NCBI GenBank assembly: GCA_015680685.1
Contig: MNCI01015796.1
Location: forward strand, 659,813 to 723,812
DNA: 64,000 nucleotides
Source of the DNA: Gnetum montanum
Lineage: Eukaryota; Streptophyta; Gnetopsida; Gnetales; Gnetaceae
Reading direction: 5' to 3'
Positions 1-11,504 of this stretch are shown one piece after another. Numbering within the stretch: position 1 is the stretch's first letter; the number at the start of each line of letters is the position of its first letter. The notes beneath the pieces were generated by a model, which was not told the origin of the DNA, made no database searches, and worked only from the letters and a program-made list of their open reading frames with translations. The position numbers and the translations under genes are program-made.

Positions 1-716
1 GCATGACCCCTTCAAGCATACAGGTGACACTTGGTAGCTCAGAAACGATTAGCATTTGACAGCCCAGTAGTGTTTGCACAAAGTTCAGGATGTGTCCAGA
101 AGTGGGAACGGTTACTTGTGTTAGGCTAGATTAGACCATAGTCTTCTTAGCAATTAATTACTCTCACTTTCATTCTTATTTACTTAGCTTTTATTTACTT
201 TAATTATTGATTATTTATTATTGTCTATCTAGTTAATATTTTCTTTATTGTCATTTACACTTCCTGTTGCTAACACAGAATGAGTAGGACTTAATCATGA
301 ACATTTAAGTGTAACTACTTGGTAACCTAGTAGTGTATCTAATAGTGCTCAAGTAATGTGTGCTTGGAATTCCCAGAAGTAGTACATGAGGTCCAAGATG
401 CGTACAGATGATTAAGGATGGATGCTCATTGCGCTTAGGCTAACTTAGATTTTACTTTATGTTGCCTATTAGCTTAATTAAGATTGTTTTCCATTGTCTC
501 TAGGAGTAGCCTAGTTTAGAATCACATCATACACCTCACCTTGGACTAAACCATACGTGACAAAGTAAATACTAGTCCAGATGGGAAGACATTGAACTAT
601 GATCAACGTATAACTGTCTAGGTGCCACAACTAGTCCATCTACGGAGTTTGACCGAATCGTGCGTACATGCTCATATTCGTATGGTTGAGTGTAGGGGTA
701 CCTCACCACTCATAAG
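1..716 (+). repeat. 3' part of an Athila-like LTR, cut by the window edge
   Basis: This stretch matches, on the opposite strand, the LTR at 60671-61535: shared blocks include the track running from 'caccttggacta' to 'gtacctcaccactcat' (about 538-715). Its first 110 bases also resemble the mid-LTR block of the 42568 and 46423 copies ('cttggtaacctagtag'-like runs). It is therefore the right end of an LTR in plus orientation whose left end lies outside the window. The end reads CTCATAA instead of the family's CTCATCA. No primer site follows, so it is a solo or 3' LTR copy. Confidence 0.7.
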
Positions 717-937
717 TTATTTATATGATATTTTATAAATAATTAATAGGAGTGTTATACTAGCCACATGATATTCAGAAGCTACATGAGTAGACACTAT
801 TGGCTAGATAATTCCCCCATAATGCTAGACAAATATCACAATCTAAGTATAATCATAGGCAATGTGGGTCAACCAAGGATGCCAATCTTACCCCTCATAA
901 TGCCTACCCATTAACACTTAAATCTAGCTACCTATGA
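717..937. other. left flank of the copia element
   Basis: No gene is visible. About 70 bases (845-915) resemble the right flank of the copia element at about 6990-7055; both contain 'atgtgggtcaa' and later 'gcytacccatt'. The inserted copia therefore sits between two related sequences. Confidence 0.5.
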
Positions 938-1258
938 TGTTAACCTTTTGGTATGTCAAAACCTTAGAGAAAATGAAGAATGTCAAATGTGTGTATGTGA
1001 TTGAAGTCTTGTAGGACCATGAAAGAATATAATGAGCAAAGACTTCACATGGAGATACAAGACTTGAAAACAAGAGCTCAAAGAACCAAGACATCAAGAA
1101 CAAAAACAATGTTAAAATGATGAAATAAAGACTAAAGTAGATAGGATGAGAATGTGGATGGAAATAGAGTCTACAAGCCAAATGAAGATGTTTTTAGGAT
1201 TGTCGAGATGCCAAAATGACAAAGGAATGCTCAAGATCTGAAAATGTGCAAGTAGAGT

Positions 1259-1380
1259 AGACGTCTCAAGTTGACAATAGGTGTCTAACTTGCAAAATAG
1301 ATGTCTCAATTTTCAAGTAGACATCTCTCCTGCATTAAGGCTAGTTATAGTTAGACATCTCATCCTCAAAGTAGACATCC
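1259..1380. promoter_or_regulatory. cluster of AGACGTCT-type palindromes in the LTR
   Basis: Within about 120 bp there are AGACGTCT (1259-1266), AGATGTCT (1299-1306), AGACATCT (1319-1326 and 1353-1360) and AGACATCC (1373-1380). AGACGTCT is its own reverse complement, and AGATGTCT and AGACATCT are reverse complements of each other, as expected when one CG of the palindrome is lost by deamination on either strand. GACGTC is a known bZIP C-box core. The cluster lies 60-180 bp upstream of the TATA-like box, where an enhancer would be expected; function is inferred. Confidence 0.6.
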
Positions 1381-1439
1381 AAACTAACTATTTAATAACT
1401 GTTGCATGAATTTTGAGGAATTTTTGGAAACTTAAAGAG

Positions 1440-1447
1440 TATAAAAC
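1440..1447 (+). promoter_or_regulatory. TATA-like box of the copia 5' LTR
   Basis: TATAAAAC, conserved at the matching place in the 3' LTR (6382-6389) with the same 'ctaagtgaaatt' context. It would place the U3/R border soon after it. Confidence 0.55.
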
Positions 1448-2046
1448 TAAGTGAAATTCTTGGGAAATGTGTAAGAACTATTCATTAAAAGATCTATTCC
1501 TGGCTACTCAAGGAAATTTTTCTTTATTCTTCATTGATTTATCATTTGTATATTTTGTATGTAGTAAGCTTCAAGTGCAAGGAATTTGTAAATCAAGTTA
1601 CACTTTTTCCTTGATATTTTACTTTCTTTCTTTGAAGCCTTCTGGGATTGATGTGATTCTTATGAAAAGGCATCTTTATTGAGCTTGTCGGGACCTTGGA
1701 AGGTTGGGTGTTTTTGCAACGACAAAACACTCTAGTGTAGAGTACACGTTTGTAAAGGTTGTGGGATCCTTTAAACCATATTTTGAGCTTGTTGGAACCT
1801 TGAAGGTTGAGTGGTTTCACAGTGACAAAGTACTCCAAAGTAGATATCAAATCTTGTAAAGGTTATGGTGCTCTTCAAATCATATTTTTGAAGCAACAAA
1901 GTCTAAAGGTATGCATAGATTCTATCCTTCTGACTGTGGACTACCCAAGTTGGGGAATGAGATAAAAAATTATGTTTTCTTAGTGGCTACATTGATTTTA
2001 ATTAGGGAACTTGTCCAACACCCCTTCTAAGTTCTCAATTCTCAAG

Positions 2047-2062
2047 TGGTGTTAGAGCTTGG
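2047..2062 (+). other. primer binding site, initiator tRNA-Met type
   Basis: TGGTGTTAGAGCTTGG lies two bases after the LTR end and matches the plant copia primer site TGGTATCAGAGC at ten of twelve positions. The related minus-strand element at 52919-52937 has TGGTATTAGAGCTTGG. Confidence 0.85.
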
Positions 2063-2100
2063 TACTCTCAAGTTCATTCTTCACATCTCAAGAGTGAATG

Positions 2101-3000
2101 ATGGAAGAGACATCTGATATCAAGCCATCGAAGTTTCATGGGATCAACTTCACATATTGGAAAGAAAGAATGTAAGGATTCTTCTAGTCCATTGAATTTG
2201 AAGTTTAGAGTCAATTCTTGAAGGCTACACATCTCTCATCAACAACATCACTTCATCTACCAAGTTAAGAAGAAAATGGATGTAAGATGAAAAAGATAAG
2301 TTCATGTTTAATTTTAAAGCAAATAATTATCTCTATTGTGCCTTGAGAAAATATGAATTTAATAGAGTAGCTAGATGTAAGAATATTAAGGAAATTTGGA
2401 AAACATTACAAGCAACCTATGAAGGTACATTACTAGGAAAATAATTGAAACTTCTTATGTTGCAAAGTGAATATGATAAACTGAAAATGAAAGGAGAAAA
2501 GATTAAGGACTACTTCTCTAGGATAAATGATTTTGTTGTAGCAACTAGAGGGATAGGCAAGGACAAGCTAGAAAGTGATGTGATCATAAAAATGACTAGA
2601 GTTCAGACTGAAAGTCATCACCATGGAAGAAATTAGAGATTTCTTGATGTTGAAATTTGAAGAGCTTCAAAGTGCTCTTATTGCTTATGAGATGAATTTC
2701 ATAAGTGAAGGAGCAATAAAAGAAGAGCTCATCACCCTTAAATCTACATCAAAGGAAAAGGAGTTGGTTGAACAAGAAACAAATTATAAGGATGAACTAA
2801 CTCTTCTATCAAGGATAGTTTAAAGACTTTGTGCAAATAAAGGAAGAAGCTTTAATCAACCATGCCCTAATTAATGCAGCACCAAAGGCAAAGAAAAAGG
2901 TAACAATTTTATAAATTAAAAATTTGATGCATTTTGTAGAGAATGTTGGGTTTGTGGTGGAAGAGATCATGTGACGTCTGAATGTCCTAGTGCTGGTAGT
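2101..3000 (+). pseudogene. gag: copia gag polyprotein fragment (DUF4219/UBN2-like), broken
   Basis: Gag forms the nucleoprotein particle of the retroelement. The frame opens with ATG at 2101 and reads MEETSDIKPSKFHGINFTYW, matching the start of the gag at 52585-52884 (minus strand). An in-frame stop follows after WKERM. The central part resumes at 2445-2636 (LQSEYDKLKMKGEKIKDY) and 2623-2823 (EEIRDFLMLKFEELQSALIA), both nearly colinear with the second copy. A zinc knuckle of form CX2CX4HX4C is intact at 2944-2985 (CWVCGGRDHVTSEC). Several stops and a frame change make it non-functional. The assignment rests on the W-K-E-R-M block, the EEIRDFL block and the knuckle. Confidence 0.8.
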
Positions 3001-5853
3001 TTATAACAAAGAGATAGAAATGAAGCTAAATAAAAAAAGACAAACTTCTATACTAGTTGGGATGATGGAGAACAAAGTAAGAAAGAGGTAGATGATGCTA
3101 CAAAGGACTTACATCTCATATGCATGGCCCTTACAAATGAAAATTCTATAGAAGTCTTTGATGAATCTAAAGGTAAAAATGATGAAAGGTATAGTGAATT
3201 GTATGAGGAGATCATTATTCTACATTATCTACTTAAAAAGGCAAAGAAAAATAGGCATAAAAAATCTCTAAACTTTATACTTTATCCTCTAAGTTAAAAG
3301 GAAACTCTTAGATGTAAAAGTTAAGGTTCAATTACTAATCCACTTGGATAAGCATAAGTGTAGGGATACACAAGATGAAAAGTTTAGTAAAAGTGAGGAA
3401 AAGTTTTCAAACCAAGACAAAAGTGAAAATTTGGAGGAAGCCTTTCAAAAGAATGCTTCTACAAGTTTAGTATCATCTAAAAGAAGAAACAAGATCATGT
3501 TCTTAATAATTCCATCCAAATTAGAGATACCTTATATTTTTGCTATAAAGAATGTGGACATGAACAAGGTTATTATTATCCATATATAGAGTAAAATAAC
3601 ATGACCACTTGGTCTTGTCAAGAGTACACAAGCTTGGAGAACTAATGAACAAGAAGGTGGAATGACCTCTAAGAAAATGAAGGGATCATGATTGATAAGT
3701 ATAAAAAATTATGAGTCTTATCACCTTGAAGAACATGAACATGACAAAGAAGGAATCTCACATGAGATTTAGGATACATACAAAAATGTTGATAAAAGAA
3801 AAGGTAAGTTACATGGTAAGGAGATACTCTATGATGGAGGACCTCATCTCAAACTCCATTAATCATGTTCATACTAGAGAAAAAGTAAGATAAGTAATGG
3901 TAAGTCTTTGTTCCATTTCTTACTAGACTTAGTGTAGATTAGTTTTGTTTATAAATATTAGTAGACAAGAAACCCTTTAGATACTTTGGCCACCATTGAG
4001 AATATCACTTGATCTTCCAATATGTTGAGCTGTAGCATATGTTAATATATATGAAAAGTGTATCAAGGAAAGGTTTGATAAGTGTACATCATCTTGAGAC
4101 ATTTTTTGGATATATGTGCTTTATACAATTATTATGCTATTTTGTGCCAAAAGCCTTTTGTTGAACATTGATAAATCTACCTCTAAATCATTTATGGATA
4201 TGTAATTTTTTAAAGGAGGCTTTCATTAAATAGAGAATATTTTTCTTTGTTGATATCTTATGATTCTTATCATCTAGTAGAGATGCTACTAATGGGAGAT
4301 CTTGAATTTAAAAAGTCTCCACACTTGATCTCAATATGGCTTTACAAAGATTTGAAAGTTTATCTCTACAAAGAAAAATGACTCATAAAAGTATGATCAA
4401 CCAATGGATGAATTACAAAAGATGAAAATTTTTGATTCTATGATCCTTTGCTTGCTGACATTCTCAAAAGAAACTCCTTGTTGAAAAATTGGTTGAAGAT
4501 CCTAAAAGGCTTAACTAGAGATTACCACTCTCTCTCAAACGGATGAAACAAGAAGATGGGACATATATGCAGGGGGAATATCAGTGTAGGGGGAGTCTCT
4601 GGAGATTCTCTCTAGGACATGATATTAAAGTTACAAGCTTTCAATCTCTAGCATACTTACCAAAAAACAAGCAATGAAGAATATGTTCAAACATAAATCT
4701 AGTAAAGTTACAAAGGTAAAAGAGTAAACAATTCTTAACCATGTCTTTAAAATCTCTACCTAAAATGGTCTTCATTGATGCAAGCTCTTGAACACTACAT
4801 GGTTGTATCAACTTGCTTTTTGAGAACTATGTTACATGCCTAACTTTTTATGTGGTGAACATGTATCCTTATGGTGTTTCTAAGATCCGTATTGCAAATA
4901 TGAGCTGTAAAGTACTTACCTAAGGGATCTCAAGCATTGTTAATGGTATACTAGAGCAAGAAAAGGTATTCACGCTATATTTTGGCAAAGCATCTAAGGT
5001 AATCTTGAAAATTAATTAATAAGATATTATAAGCTACCTCAAGATATACATGGCCATCTTAAATTGTTTTGTGGACATAGTGATGAGAAAGGTCTAATGA
5101 GATTTTGCATAGATAAAGACTATATGGTGTGTCTTGAGTTTTATCTTTAACAGTCTTTATGCATATATTTTACTTTTGACCAACATAGATTTCCATTTAG
5201 CTATGATCAATTTTAAACCTAAGCTCTTCAAAAGGAGAAGTATATTGGGTGATCAGCTAGATTCATGATATGTTTTAGTACTAATGACTTATTGGTTCAA
5301 AGATAGGTTACATGATCTTTAATGCTAAACTTTGAAAGTTAGCCTTTGAATATTAACTAAAAGGCTTCAATTAATTGTGATTCTAATCTTGTTTGAGAAT
5401 AGATAAAGGGAGGCTCTTAATGAAATTTGGTTGCTCATCCTTTGCCTTATTAAATCAATGCTAAAGGATGAGAATTATTTAACTAATACACAAATGTTTC
5501 TTCCTTAGATAAATGCCTATATCTCTATGGGTTTTTTTTCTAATGTAGATCTAGTGGCACTTCCTTGCAAATATATGGGTTAGTCCCTATCATATTCCCC
5601 ACCTTTTGCTTGCTATTTAAAAATGGGGAGAGTTTTACAATCAAATCAAGCAAGCCATGTGGTGTATGATGTTGCTCTTTTCTTTCATAATATATCTTTG
5701 GAGATAGGTTATATTTTGTTGATGAATTATACTATGCTATATCAATATTTACATTTTTGTCATTTAAATTTCACATAATTCTGTGTGCTATGTTTCTTTA
5801 TGGTACACTAATCCAGTTTCTTAACTTTTGGACATCACAAAAAAGGGGAAGAT
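3001..5853 (+). other. internal region of the copia element without recognisable pol
   Basis: Only short lysine- and glutamate-rich frames are seen (for example 3344-3589). One has a weak CX3CGH pattern near 3540 that could be a second, decayed zinc knuckle. I found no aspartic protease, integrase HHCC or DDE, or reverse transcriptase motif. A purine-rich tract with AAAAAAGGGGAAG at about 5838-5852 directly precedes the 3' LTR and fits a polypurine tract. Confidence 0.55.
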
Positions 5854-6986
5854 TGTTGACCTTTTGGTAAGTCAAAACCTTAGAGAAAATGGAGAATGTA
5901 GAATGTGTTTGTGATTATAGTCTTGTAGGACCATGAAAGAATATAATGAGCAAAGAAATCACATGAAGATTGAAGACTTTAGAACAAGAGTTCAAAGAAC
6001 CAAGACTTCAAGAATAAGATCTATGTTAAAATGATGAAATAAAGACTAAAGTAAACAGGATGAGAACATCGATGGAAATAGAGTCTATGAGCCAAATGAA
6101 TATTTTCTAGGGATTGTCAAGATGCCAAAATGACAAAGGAATGCTTCAAATCTCAAAATGTGTAAGTAGAGTAGATGTCTCAAGTTGATAGTAGACATTT
6201 AACTTGCTAAATAGACGACTCAAGGTAGACGTCTCACTATAGATGTCTCCACTTTTAGGTAGATGTATTTTCTACATTAAGGCTTGTTATAGTTAGACAT
6301 CTCATCTTTAAAATAGATGTCCAAACTAGACATTTAATAGTTTTTGCATGGATTTTGAGGAGTTTTTGAAAACTCGAAGGGTATAAAACTAAGTGAAATT
6401 ACTAGGAAATGTGCAAGCATTGTTCATTGAAAGATCTATTCTTGGCTAATCAAGAGAATTTGTCTTTTTTTTTTTCATTGATTCATCACTTGTGTGTTTT
6501 TTATGTAGTGAGCTTCAAGTGCAAGGAATCTTTAAATCAAGTTACAATCTTTCCCTTATCTTTTTCTTTCTTTCTTTGTAGCCTTGCAATGTTGATGTGC
6601 TTCTTATGGAAAGGCATCTTCATTAAGCTTGTTGAGACCTTGTAATGCTGAGTGTTTTTGTAGTGAAAAAATACTATGGTATGGAGATCACATTTGTAAA
6701 GGTTGTGAGATCCTTTAAACTAGATTTTGAGCTTGTAAAGACCTTGCAAGGTTGAGTGGTTTTGCAATAACAAAACACTCCAAAGAGAAGCTCAAATCTT
6801 GTAAAGGTTGTGATGTTCTTCAAACCACATTTTTGAAGCAACAACATCTAGAGGTGTGCATGGATTCTACCCTCTAAGTGTGGACTACCCAAGTTAGTGA
6901 TCTGTGGAAAAATTGTATTTTTTAAATGGCTACAGTGATTTTAATTGGGAAACTTATTTAATTCCCCTTTTAGTTCTTGATCCTCA
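5854..6986 (+). repeat. 3' LTR of the copia element
   Basis: Begins TGTTGACCTTTTGG after the polypurine tract and ends TCCTCA. Motif cluster conserved: AGATGTCT 6173-6180, AGACGTCT 6227-6234, AGATGTCT 6241-6248, AGACATCT 6295-6302, AGATGTCC 6315-6322. TATA-like box at 6382-6389. Confidence 0.82.
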
Positions 6987-7270
6987 TATAGGATGATCAT
7001 AAGTGATGTGGGTCAAGTTCTAGAGGCCAAAATAGACTCCCCAAAATGCTTACCCATTGCTCCCATTGAATTATATCATCAAAAAGTCAAAAAGAAACAT
7101 TATGCTTCCTAGATCACGAATACCACATGAGATAAGAAAGATAAATATCCTTCACAAGATGGCTAGAAAAATGGTATGATATACTTGGTTCCTAATGTTT
7201 CTGAGTGTGTTTCAAGGAGTTTAAGATGTTCCTATGGTTAAATAGGACCTATGTAGACTTCAATTTTAGT
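6987..7270. other. right flank of the copia element
   Basis: No coding signal. The first 70 bases resemble 845-915 on the other side of the copia element. The remainder leads into the AGATGTCT block. Confidence 0.4.
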
Positions 7271-7279
7271 GGCTTTTTT

Positions 7280-7610
7280 GTCATGCTTGTAGGTGAGACG
7301 TCTTGGATTTTGGTAAGATGTCTCAGGGAACTAGAAGACATTTGGGGGAAAGATGGGATGCCTTAGCAAGTTGGAAGGCATCTTGGCTTGAGCTAGGATG
7401 TCTTAGGTAAGACATCTTAAGATTGAGAAGACATCTTATTTTGGGAAGAGATGTCTTACACTTGAAGGAGATGTCTTAGTAGAGATGTCTTGAAACATGA
7501 AGAGATGTCTAAGGTGCAATGGAGATGTCTTTTCCATAAGTGAGACATCTTTCTCAAATTCTTAGTATGTGGAAGGGACATTTGGTAGAGGTCTAGGATG
7601 TCTTGTTCAG
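7280..7610. repeat. dense block of AGACGTCT / AGATGTCT / AGACATCT motifs
   Basis: About thirteen copies of the 8-mer or one-base variants lie in 330 bp, spaced roughly 15-45 bases apart, including one intact AGACGTCT near 7288. Spacers differ, so this is not a simple satellite. The same motif marks the copia LTRs at 1259, 6173 and, on the minus strand, 53604-53702. I infer the enhancer part of an LTR, but its borders are not visible. Confidence 0.65.
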
Positions 7611-8559
7611 TGGGAAAACACCAAGAAATATTAGGAAAAATACTAAAATGAAGAAAATGAGTAGGGAATCCATAGGAATAAGAATAGACATCTCAAGAAT
7701 AAACCAAGACTGATACAAAACTCAAATTGACAAATACCATATTGATAGAACTAGTAAAATAAGATACAAGTTGGAACCATAAAATTAGTTAAAGATGTTA
7801 AGCCTGAGGCTAGTTACTCTACCTCAAAAAAATGAGTTGCAATGAAGATTAGACTATAATGCATGAAACTGAATGTTAAGGATTCTAATAATCACAAAGA
7901 AGGAAGAAAAAACTAATGAGAAAGAGAAATCATTGCCAAGGAGAGAGAGGAGTTTATACTTTAATACAAGATTACAAACTTTAACCAATATAGAGACAAT
8001 AGGTTACAATGCATGATAACTGGAAAAGTACAATTTAAGTCTAATAGGTAATAGAAAATCTTTGATTGTCATAGGAAAAGAAAATAGAAGCAAAAATTTG
8101 TGCAAGTTATCAAAAGTATGATATTTTTTCAACAACTCCATGTTCTAGTTCATAGCATGTGCCACCTTCCATCAACTTGTTCTTAGCAAGAGACACCAAA
8201 AAATTAGTAGCATCCAAATCCAAAAGTTCAATAGAATAATATTAACAAATATATTGGTAAATACCAAAACAAGAATTTAAAAGAGAAATATTTTAAAATG
8301 GAAAGATCATAGAAATATAAGACAAGTTAAATAAATTACTAAAAGATTTCATAATATAATAGAGCATAATCATTATTTTTTTAATGTGATGAAATAAAAA
8401 CCTTCACAAGACTCAAATCAACAAAGATTAATAGAAGATAAAGATACATAAGGTATTAAAAATATTGGCCATTACATTCTTTCCTTCTTTAAGAATCTTC
8501 CTCTTGGAAGATTAGAGAAGAAATCATATCTTTGCCTAGGTCATGTTGAGCTTCTAGAA
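7611..8559. other. AT-rich stretch without recognisable gene
   Basis: No reading frame of interest on either strand. It lies 3' of the minus-strand gag and may be the non-coding part of the same element. Confidence 0.35.
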
Positions 8560-9540
8560 AGTTGTATACTCTTGGAGCTACAACTCCTTCTTTTCCTTGA
8601 GGAACTCACATGATACTATACACTTTACCTCTAGAATTATTATTGAAGGACTTCTTATCCCTATTTAGCTTAGGAAAAACTACCTTAATGTAACATAGTT
8701 CCTTATAATAAAAACATGTTCTTATCTTACCTTGGCCCTTTGGTTGGTAATAAGTTGGAAATTTCATACATGGTTCCTCTTCCTCCATTCTTGGGACCTT
8801 ATTTCTCCTCTCATTAATCTTAGTTGGAGCCTTCATTTTCTTTATCTTCTTGGCTATTCCATCTTGTCCTTCATCTTCCATTTGGTCCCTCTCCACTCAT
8901 AGTGCTTGTATTCATGTCTTTTCATACCTTGTTATGATAAAAGCTGACAAATGTTATTTTATGAATGATCTTAGGCCCTTTAAAAACCTTCTGGCACATG
9001 ATTTATCATCTTTCAAAACATAAAGAACATACTCAATCAACTCACAAAACTTTCTATCATAATCATGGACTATCATATTACTTTGCATCAATGTATAAAA
9101 CTCATCTTCTTTATTTTTACAATAGGTCTTAATGGCATAGTAATCCTCTACCTTATTCTTGGAGTCATCCCATGTTAGATTATTTGTTTCCCATTCTTTA
9201 ACTTAAAGCAAATTATTCCACCAACATCTAGTAGCATCTTCAAGTTGGTAAACAGCTAGCCTTATCTTTTGGGTTGGTGTGTAATTGAAAACACCAAAAT
9301 CCTTCTTCATCTTCTCCATACACTCATAGGTGATTATTGGATCATTAGTTCCTTTCAATGTAGGTGGGATTAGCTTTCTAAACTCTCCAACAAGCCTTTG
9401 GTTGCTAAGCTTTGTGCTTGTGCCTCCACCTTGGCTACTCCCATTGCTCAACAAATTCACTAGTCTTTGAAGCAATTATTGTTGCACATTGTTGAAAATT
9501 TCCTCTTCACTTTCTCTTCTTCTTGGATGCATTTGCAAAA
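8560..9540 (-). pseudogene. gag: Ty3/gypsy gag fragment, minus strand
   Basis: Gag of a gypsy-type element. The 5' part (9203-9475) reads FRKLIPPTLKGTNDPIITYE, then a track ending EDATRCWWNNLL; F..L.PP.[FL]KG..DP and the final A..WW are the signature of the retrotransposon gag domain. The 3' part (8606-8896) is basic and carries a decayed zinc knuckle, TCFYYKELCYIKVVFPK, where three of the four expected Cys/His ligands are replaced (second Cys by Tyr, His by Tyr, last Cys by Phe). A frame break separates the two parts. No protease or polymerase follows downstream (leftward). Confidence 0.72.
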
Positions 9541-9829
9541 ACTAACATATCCAATTAGTGATCGAGAAACCATGCTTTGAAACCAACTTTTCATACCACA
9601 ATATTTAATACTTAGATATTCCAAGTTTAATTACATAAGTCTTATAGCATGGGAATGTGGTGTCATAATGCTTATAATCAAAAGAAAATAATTACCATAA
9701 GAATTATAAATATTAACAAAAATATATGGTTAAATAATAACACATTAGAGTATGTTAAGCAACAATTCCATTATCCATAAACCATAACTGAATCTTATAG
9801 CATAACATGTTTGTACCCTCAAAAGAGAG
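9541..9829 (-). other. possible primer site and LTR edge of the minus-strand gypsy
   Basis: On the minus strand TGGTATGAAAAGTTGG at 9583-9598 resembles the initiator tRNA-Met primer site with several changes and lies upstream of the gag. The AT-rich sequence beyond would then be the LTR, but no LTR ends or partner copy are visible. Weak call. Confidence 0.3.
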
Positions 9830-10429
9830 TTGATGATATCCAATATTATAGAAGCTAAAATACATCATGATCATCATGACCACATATCAAAATCTAAAAG
9901 GATAAAGAAAAGCTTTAAAGATCCAGGTTCATCTTCATTAAGCACTTGGCTCCTACTACTTGAGTCTGCATTGACACATGCAGGAAGGATTAGAAACCTT
10001 CTAGTAGAGCTAACCACCTTGGTGCACCTAGAATGAGTTGATAGATGGGACACATGCTACATAAGAAACCATCTCAAAAATCCATTGCTAAGTCCCATCT
10101 ATTAGCCATATTTAAGGGAGTAGTTAATGACTTCATCAAGTTCAAGCTCTACTACCTTGACCTGTGGTTCCTTAGCTAGACATTTTTGTAAACTAAAAAT
10201 ATAGAAGATGCTATGGAGGCCAGTCATGATTTGGCCTACATAGCATACAAAAATCAACATACACAAAGAGAAAAAGAGAGAGAGAAAAAAACAAAACAAT
10301 ACAACCATAGCAACTATGACCAAAGAAACAAAGACTACAAGCCAGGGGCCAAGGGCCAACCCACCTAAAGCTTCCACTAATGACTGCAATAACCAACCAT
10401 CAACATTTGGATCCTTTGCATCAAGTACA
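9830..10429 (+). other. likely N-terminal gag region of a Tat-like element, unreadable
   Basis: Lies just upstream of a recognisable Tat-type gag tail. Only short frames are found, and no gag core motif could be read. A purine-rich run (about 10260-10295) is low complexity. Confidence 0.3.
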
Positions 10430-10800
10430 GCTAGGCCAGATTTTGAGTGAAAAGACTATAGTAAATACAAAACCTTATTTATGAAACCATTTGAGTTACT
10501 AGACCAACTATTAATAAGTGGGCACATGCAATACAAATAAATGACCAAAGCTGCTTGAAGGAAATACAAGCGGGTATGTGAAATAGCCAAGGACCCCACT
10601 CAAGCAACAAAGGATGATCCCCAATTATCTAAGTACTTTAAGTTAGAATGCTTTTGCCATTATCATCAACTGCCTAATCATGACATAGAATTTTGCCTTG
10701 CACTAAAGGATGACCTACAAAGGATGATAGATAAGGGGGAGCTAGTCTTACATGCTTCCAACCTAGTTCAACCACAAAACTAGATGATGCAAGTCTACAA
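10430..10800 (+). pseudogene. gag: Tat-lineage gag C-terminus with CX2HX4HX4C zinc knuckle
   Basis: The frame reads a run with LFMKPFELLDQLLISG, then YFKLECFCHYHQLPNHDIEF followed by CLALKDDLQRMIDKGEL. The knuckle CHYHQLPNHDIEFC (10655-10696) has the CHHC spacing CX2HX4HX4C, and the following LK..LQ.[ML]I..G is the typical continuation in Tat-type gag proteins. In-frame stops occur on both sides. It lies about 700 bp ahead of the protease frame, matching the usual gag-protease order. Confidence 0.7.
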
Positions 10801-11232
10801 AGACACATTGAATGCTAATGATAGCCCTTATGTTATTTCAGCATTCAACATTGATAATAGTTTGAGACCTGCAAGAAAAACCATTCATGATCCAAGTATT
10901 CCCTTGTGATGAAAGGGCTTCTTTAGCCTCCTTCAGCTCAAGATCCTCCTTCATCATAAGAGTACCATCACGAGTATCTTGGAGGGATCCTTTTGTCATT
11001 AGGGTACCTTAGCCTAACATAATCCAATTGATTGTAGCCTAAAAAACTATGCAATGACTACCTATGGTGGCTAATGCTACTACATCTTCCTTACAACCAA
11101 TGGCTGACAACCAAAGAACTTTAGCCAAACAAAGGAGGAAGCATAAGCAAAGGGCAACTAACAAGGGTGACAAGTAGATGGTGGCATGAAAGGAAGTGGG
11201 TCCATAGAAGCCCACTTCCATGTAGGCCATAC

Positions 11233-11363
11233 CCATGACCTCCTTTGCTCAAACCACTTCAAGCAATAAGCCATAGGAGGATCAAGAAGTCCATAACTAG
11301 AACAACAAGAAAAAACCCCAAAAACCATGACCTCCTTTGCTCAAACCACTTCAACCAATAAGC
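11233..11363 (+). repeat. 39-bp direct repeat, two copies 92 bp apart
   Basis: Copies at 11233-11271 and 11325-11363 differ at one base (both start CCATGACCTCCTTTGC). It looks like a local duplication in the gag-protease spacer. Confidence 0.75.
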
Positions 11364-11504
11364 ATTTTATGGGTCATGGAGGAAGCAAAGCATAACTGGA
11401 GAGATAAGTCCATAGCCAATGATAAAATCTTCCTTCGTGCAATGGTCCAAGTTAAGAAATCCCTCAAGTAAAAGAATATAACCTTAAGCTTATATGACTT
11501 CATC

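Larger units (their letters stand above)
938..2044 (+). repeat. 5' LTR of the copia element
   Basis: Starts TGTTAACCTTTTGG and ends TTCTCA just before the primer site. It aligns along its length to 5854-6986 with many substitutions, so insertion is old. It holds a TATA-like box at 1440-1447 and a cluster of AGACGTCT-type motifs at 1259-1380. It is 1107 bp, against 1133 bp for the 3' copy. Confidence 0.82.
938..6986 (+). mobile_element. Ty1/copia-type LTR retrotransposon, gag only
   Basis: A complete LTR framework is visible: a 5' LTR (938-2044) beginning TGTTAACC, a primer site matching initiator tRNA-Met two bases later, a gag-like region with a CCHC knuckle, a purine-rich tract just before 5854, and a 3' LTR (5854-6986) beginning TGTTGACC. 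Protease, integrase, reverse transcriptase and RNase H could not be found in any frame of the 2.9 kb after gag. I infer a non-autonomous or badly decayed derivative. The immediate flanks (TATGA before, TATAG after) match at only three of five bases, so a target duplication is not clean. The same LTR family occurs on the minus strand at 52939-53977. Confidence 0.82.
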
